DNA from: Stenotrophomonas sp. WZN-1
GTDB taxonomy: Bacteria; Pseudomonadota; Gammaproteobacteria; Xanthomonadales; Xanthomonadaceae
Length of the DNA: 64,000 nt
Reading direction: 5' to 3'
NCBI RefSeq assembly: GCF_002192255.1
Contig: NZ_CP021768.1
Span: forward strand, 186,001-250,000
Made by a program: the position numbers and the translations under genes. The notes beneath the pieces were generated by a model. The model was not told the DNA's origin and made no database searches. It worked only from the letters and a program-made list of their open reading frames with translations. Positions 63,545-64,000 of the stretch are shown one piece after another (the first letter of the stretch is position 1; each line of letters begins with the position of its first letter).

Positions 63545-64000
63545 GTGAGCACCGAATCCAGCGCCACCATCGAGAAGGAAAGCGAATTCCTGTTGACGTC
63601 GCCGCCGACGGCCAACGCGATGAGTGTGACCAAGCGCAATGGGACCACCGAACTGGTGGACCTGAACAAGATCGTGCGTGCGGTGCAGCGTTCCTCCGAA
63701 GGCCTGCACGCCGTCGATCCGATGCGCGTGGCCACCCGTACCATTTCCGGCCTGTACAACGGCGCCACCACCCGCGAGCTGGATGAACTGTCCATCCGCA
63801 CCGCCGCCCTGCTGATCGGTGAAGAGCCCGAGTACGGCCGCCTGGCTGCGCGCCTGCTGGCCAACTACATCGCCAAGGAAGTCTCGGGCCAGGAAATCTA
63901 CGCCTTCTCGCAGTCGGTCAGCCGTGGCCATGAAGTCGGCCTGATCAACGACCGCCTGCTGAACTTCGTGCAGACCAATGCACGCAAGCTCAACGACGCC
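63545..64000 (+). CDS. nrdA: Ribonucleoside-diphosphate reductase alpha subunit, 5' part
   Basis: The first 152 codons of the class Ia reductase large subunit run off the right edge with no stop. The GTG start gives VSTESSATIEKESEFLLTSP; residues about 28-120 are the ATP-cone regulatory domain (VTKRNGTTELVDLNKIVRAV, ISGLYNGATTRELDELSI), followed by the start of the catalytic N-terminal region (VGLINDRLLNFVQTNARKL). The enzyme makes deoxyribonucleotides. The beta-subunit gene nrdB would be expected downstream of the window. Confidence 0.92.
   Translation, partial: MSTESSATIEKESEFLLTSPPTANAMSVTKRNGTTELVDLNKIVRAVQRSSEGLHAVDPMRVATRTISGLYNGATTRELDELSIRTAALLIGEEPEYGRLAARLLANYIAKEVSGQEIYAFSQSVSRGHEVGLINDRLLNFVQTNARKLNDA

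Overview
The window is GC-rich chromosomal DNA with the protein and repeat content of Stenotrophomonas, most likely the S. maltophilia complex (Xanthomonadaceae). Three things point there: an oleABCD cluster closely matching the one known from S. maltophilia and Xanthomonas; a C-terminal domain typical of the Xanthomonadales antibacterial type IV secretion system; and many short hairpin repeats of the SMAG type (GTAG followed by a GC-rich palindrome), which are characteristic of S. maltophilia. I see no rRNA, tRNA, phage, insertion sequence or CRISPR array. About 57 protein genes are supported; the pnuC-type gene at the left edge and nrdA at the right edge are cut by the window.

Layout. 1-3.7 kb: a thiamine uptake unit (TonB receptor plus PnuC/PnuT transporter) behind a TPP riboswitch, preceded by a small-molecule kinase. 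3.8-7.5 kb: a glycine-zipper protein, then a likely type IV secretion antibacterial effector (two murein-hydrolase domains plus XVIPCD) with its lipoprotein immunity gene. 7.7-12 kb: a BvgS/EvgS-like hybrid kinase divergent from a LuxR-type response regulator. 12-17.5 kb: a cytochrome c, ETF-ubiquinone oxidoreductase, glutaryl-CoA dehydrogenase, a seven-copy 130-bp tandem array, trmL and an exported protein with four copies of a VRPSADQ-like motif. 18-26.7 kb: an M16 protease and the oleABCD hydrocarbon genes, with a zinc-cluster gene on the opposite strand. 27-38 kb: housekeeping genes (ddl, ubiJ, ubiB, truC, arfB, an acyltransferase, M3 peptidase, a second signal peptidase I) and two degenerate dehydroquinase-like genes. 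38-45 kb: an MFS exporter with a LysR gene, then LysR divergent from the glyoxylate shunt genes aceB-aceA.

45.4-50.6 kb holds the most unusual system: a cyclic-nucleotide-binding diguanylate cyclase, a membrane protein with a class III nucleotide-cyclase domain and TPR-like repeats, a 98-residue precursor peptide with an NHLP-type leader, and a divergent SagB-type dehydrogenase. This matches a bioinformatically named but, to my knowledge, uncharacterised RiPP-like system of Xanthomonadales. 50.6-56.2 kb is the leucine degradation operon (ivd, mccB, mccA) with a divergent TetR gene. IVD and the glutaryl-CoA dehydrogenase both feed electrons to the ETF-ubiquinone oxidoreductase encoded at 12.5 kb. 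56.4-64 kb holds a membrane-bound cytochrome c, a secreted nuclease, a DMT transporter, a hydrolase-zapE pair, a small acquired-looking gene flanked by a duplicated zapE end, a DUF2884 gene and the start of nrdA.

Two genome-scale patterns stand out. Several genes (trmL, ubiJ, truC, arfB, a LysR gene, the TetR gene, the hydrolase) carry a TAnnnT -10 hexamer exactly six bases before the start codon and no Shine-Dalgarno, which suggests leaderless mRNAs. The intergenic spaces are filled with SMAG-like hairpins, often in inverted pairs, and with at least one larger modular inverted-repeat element.
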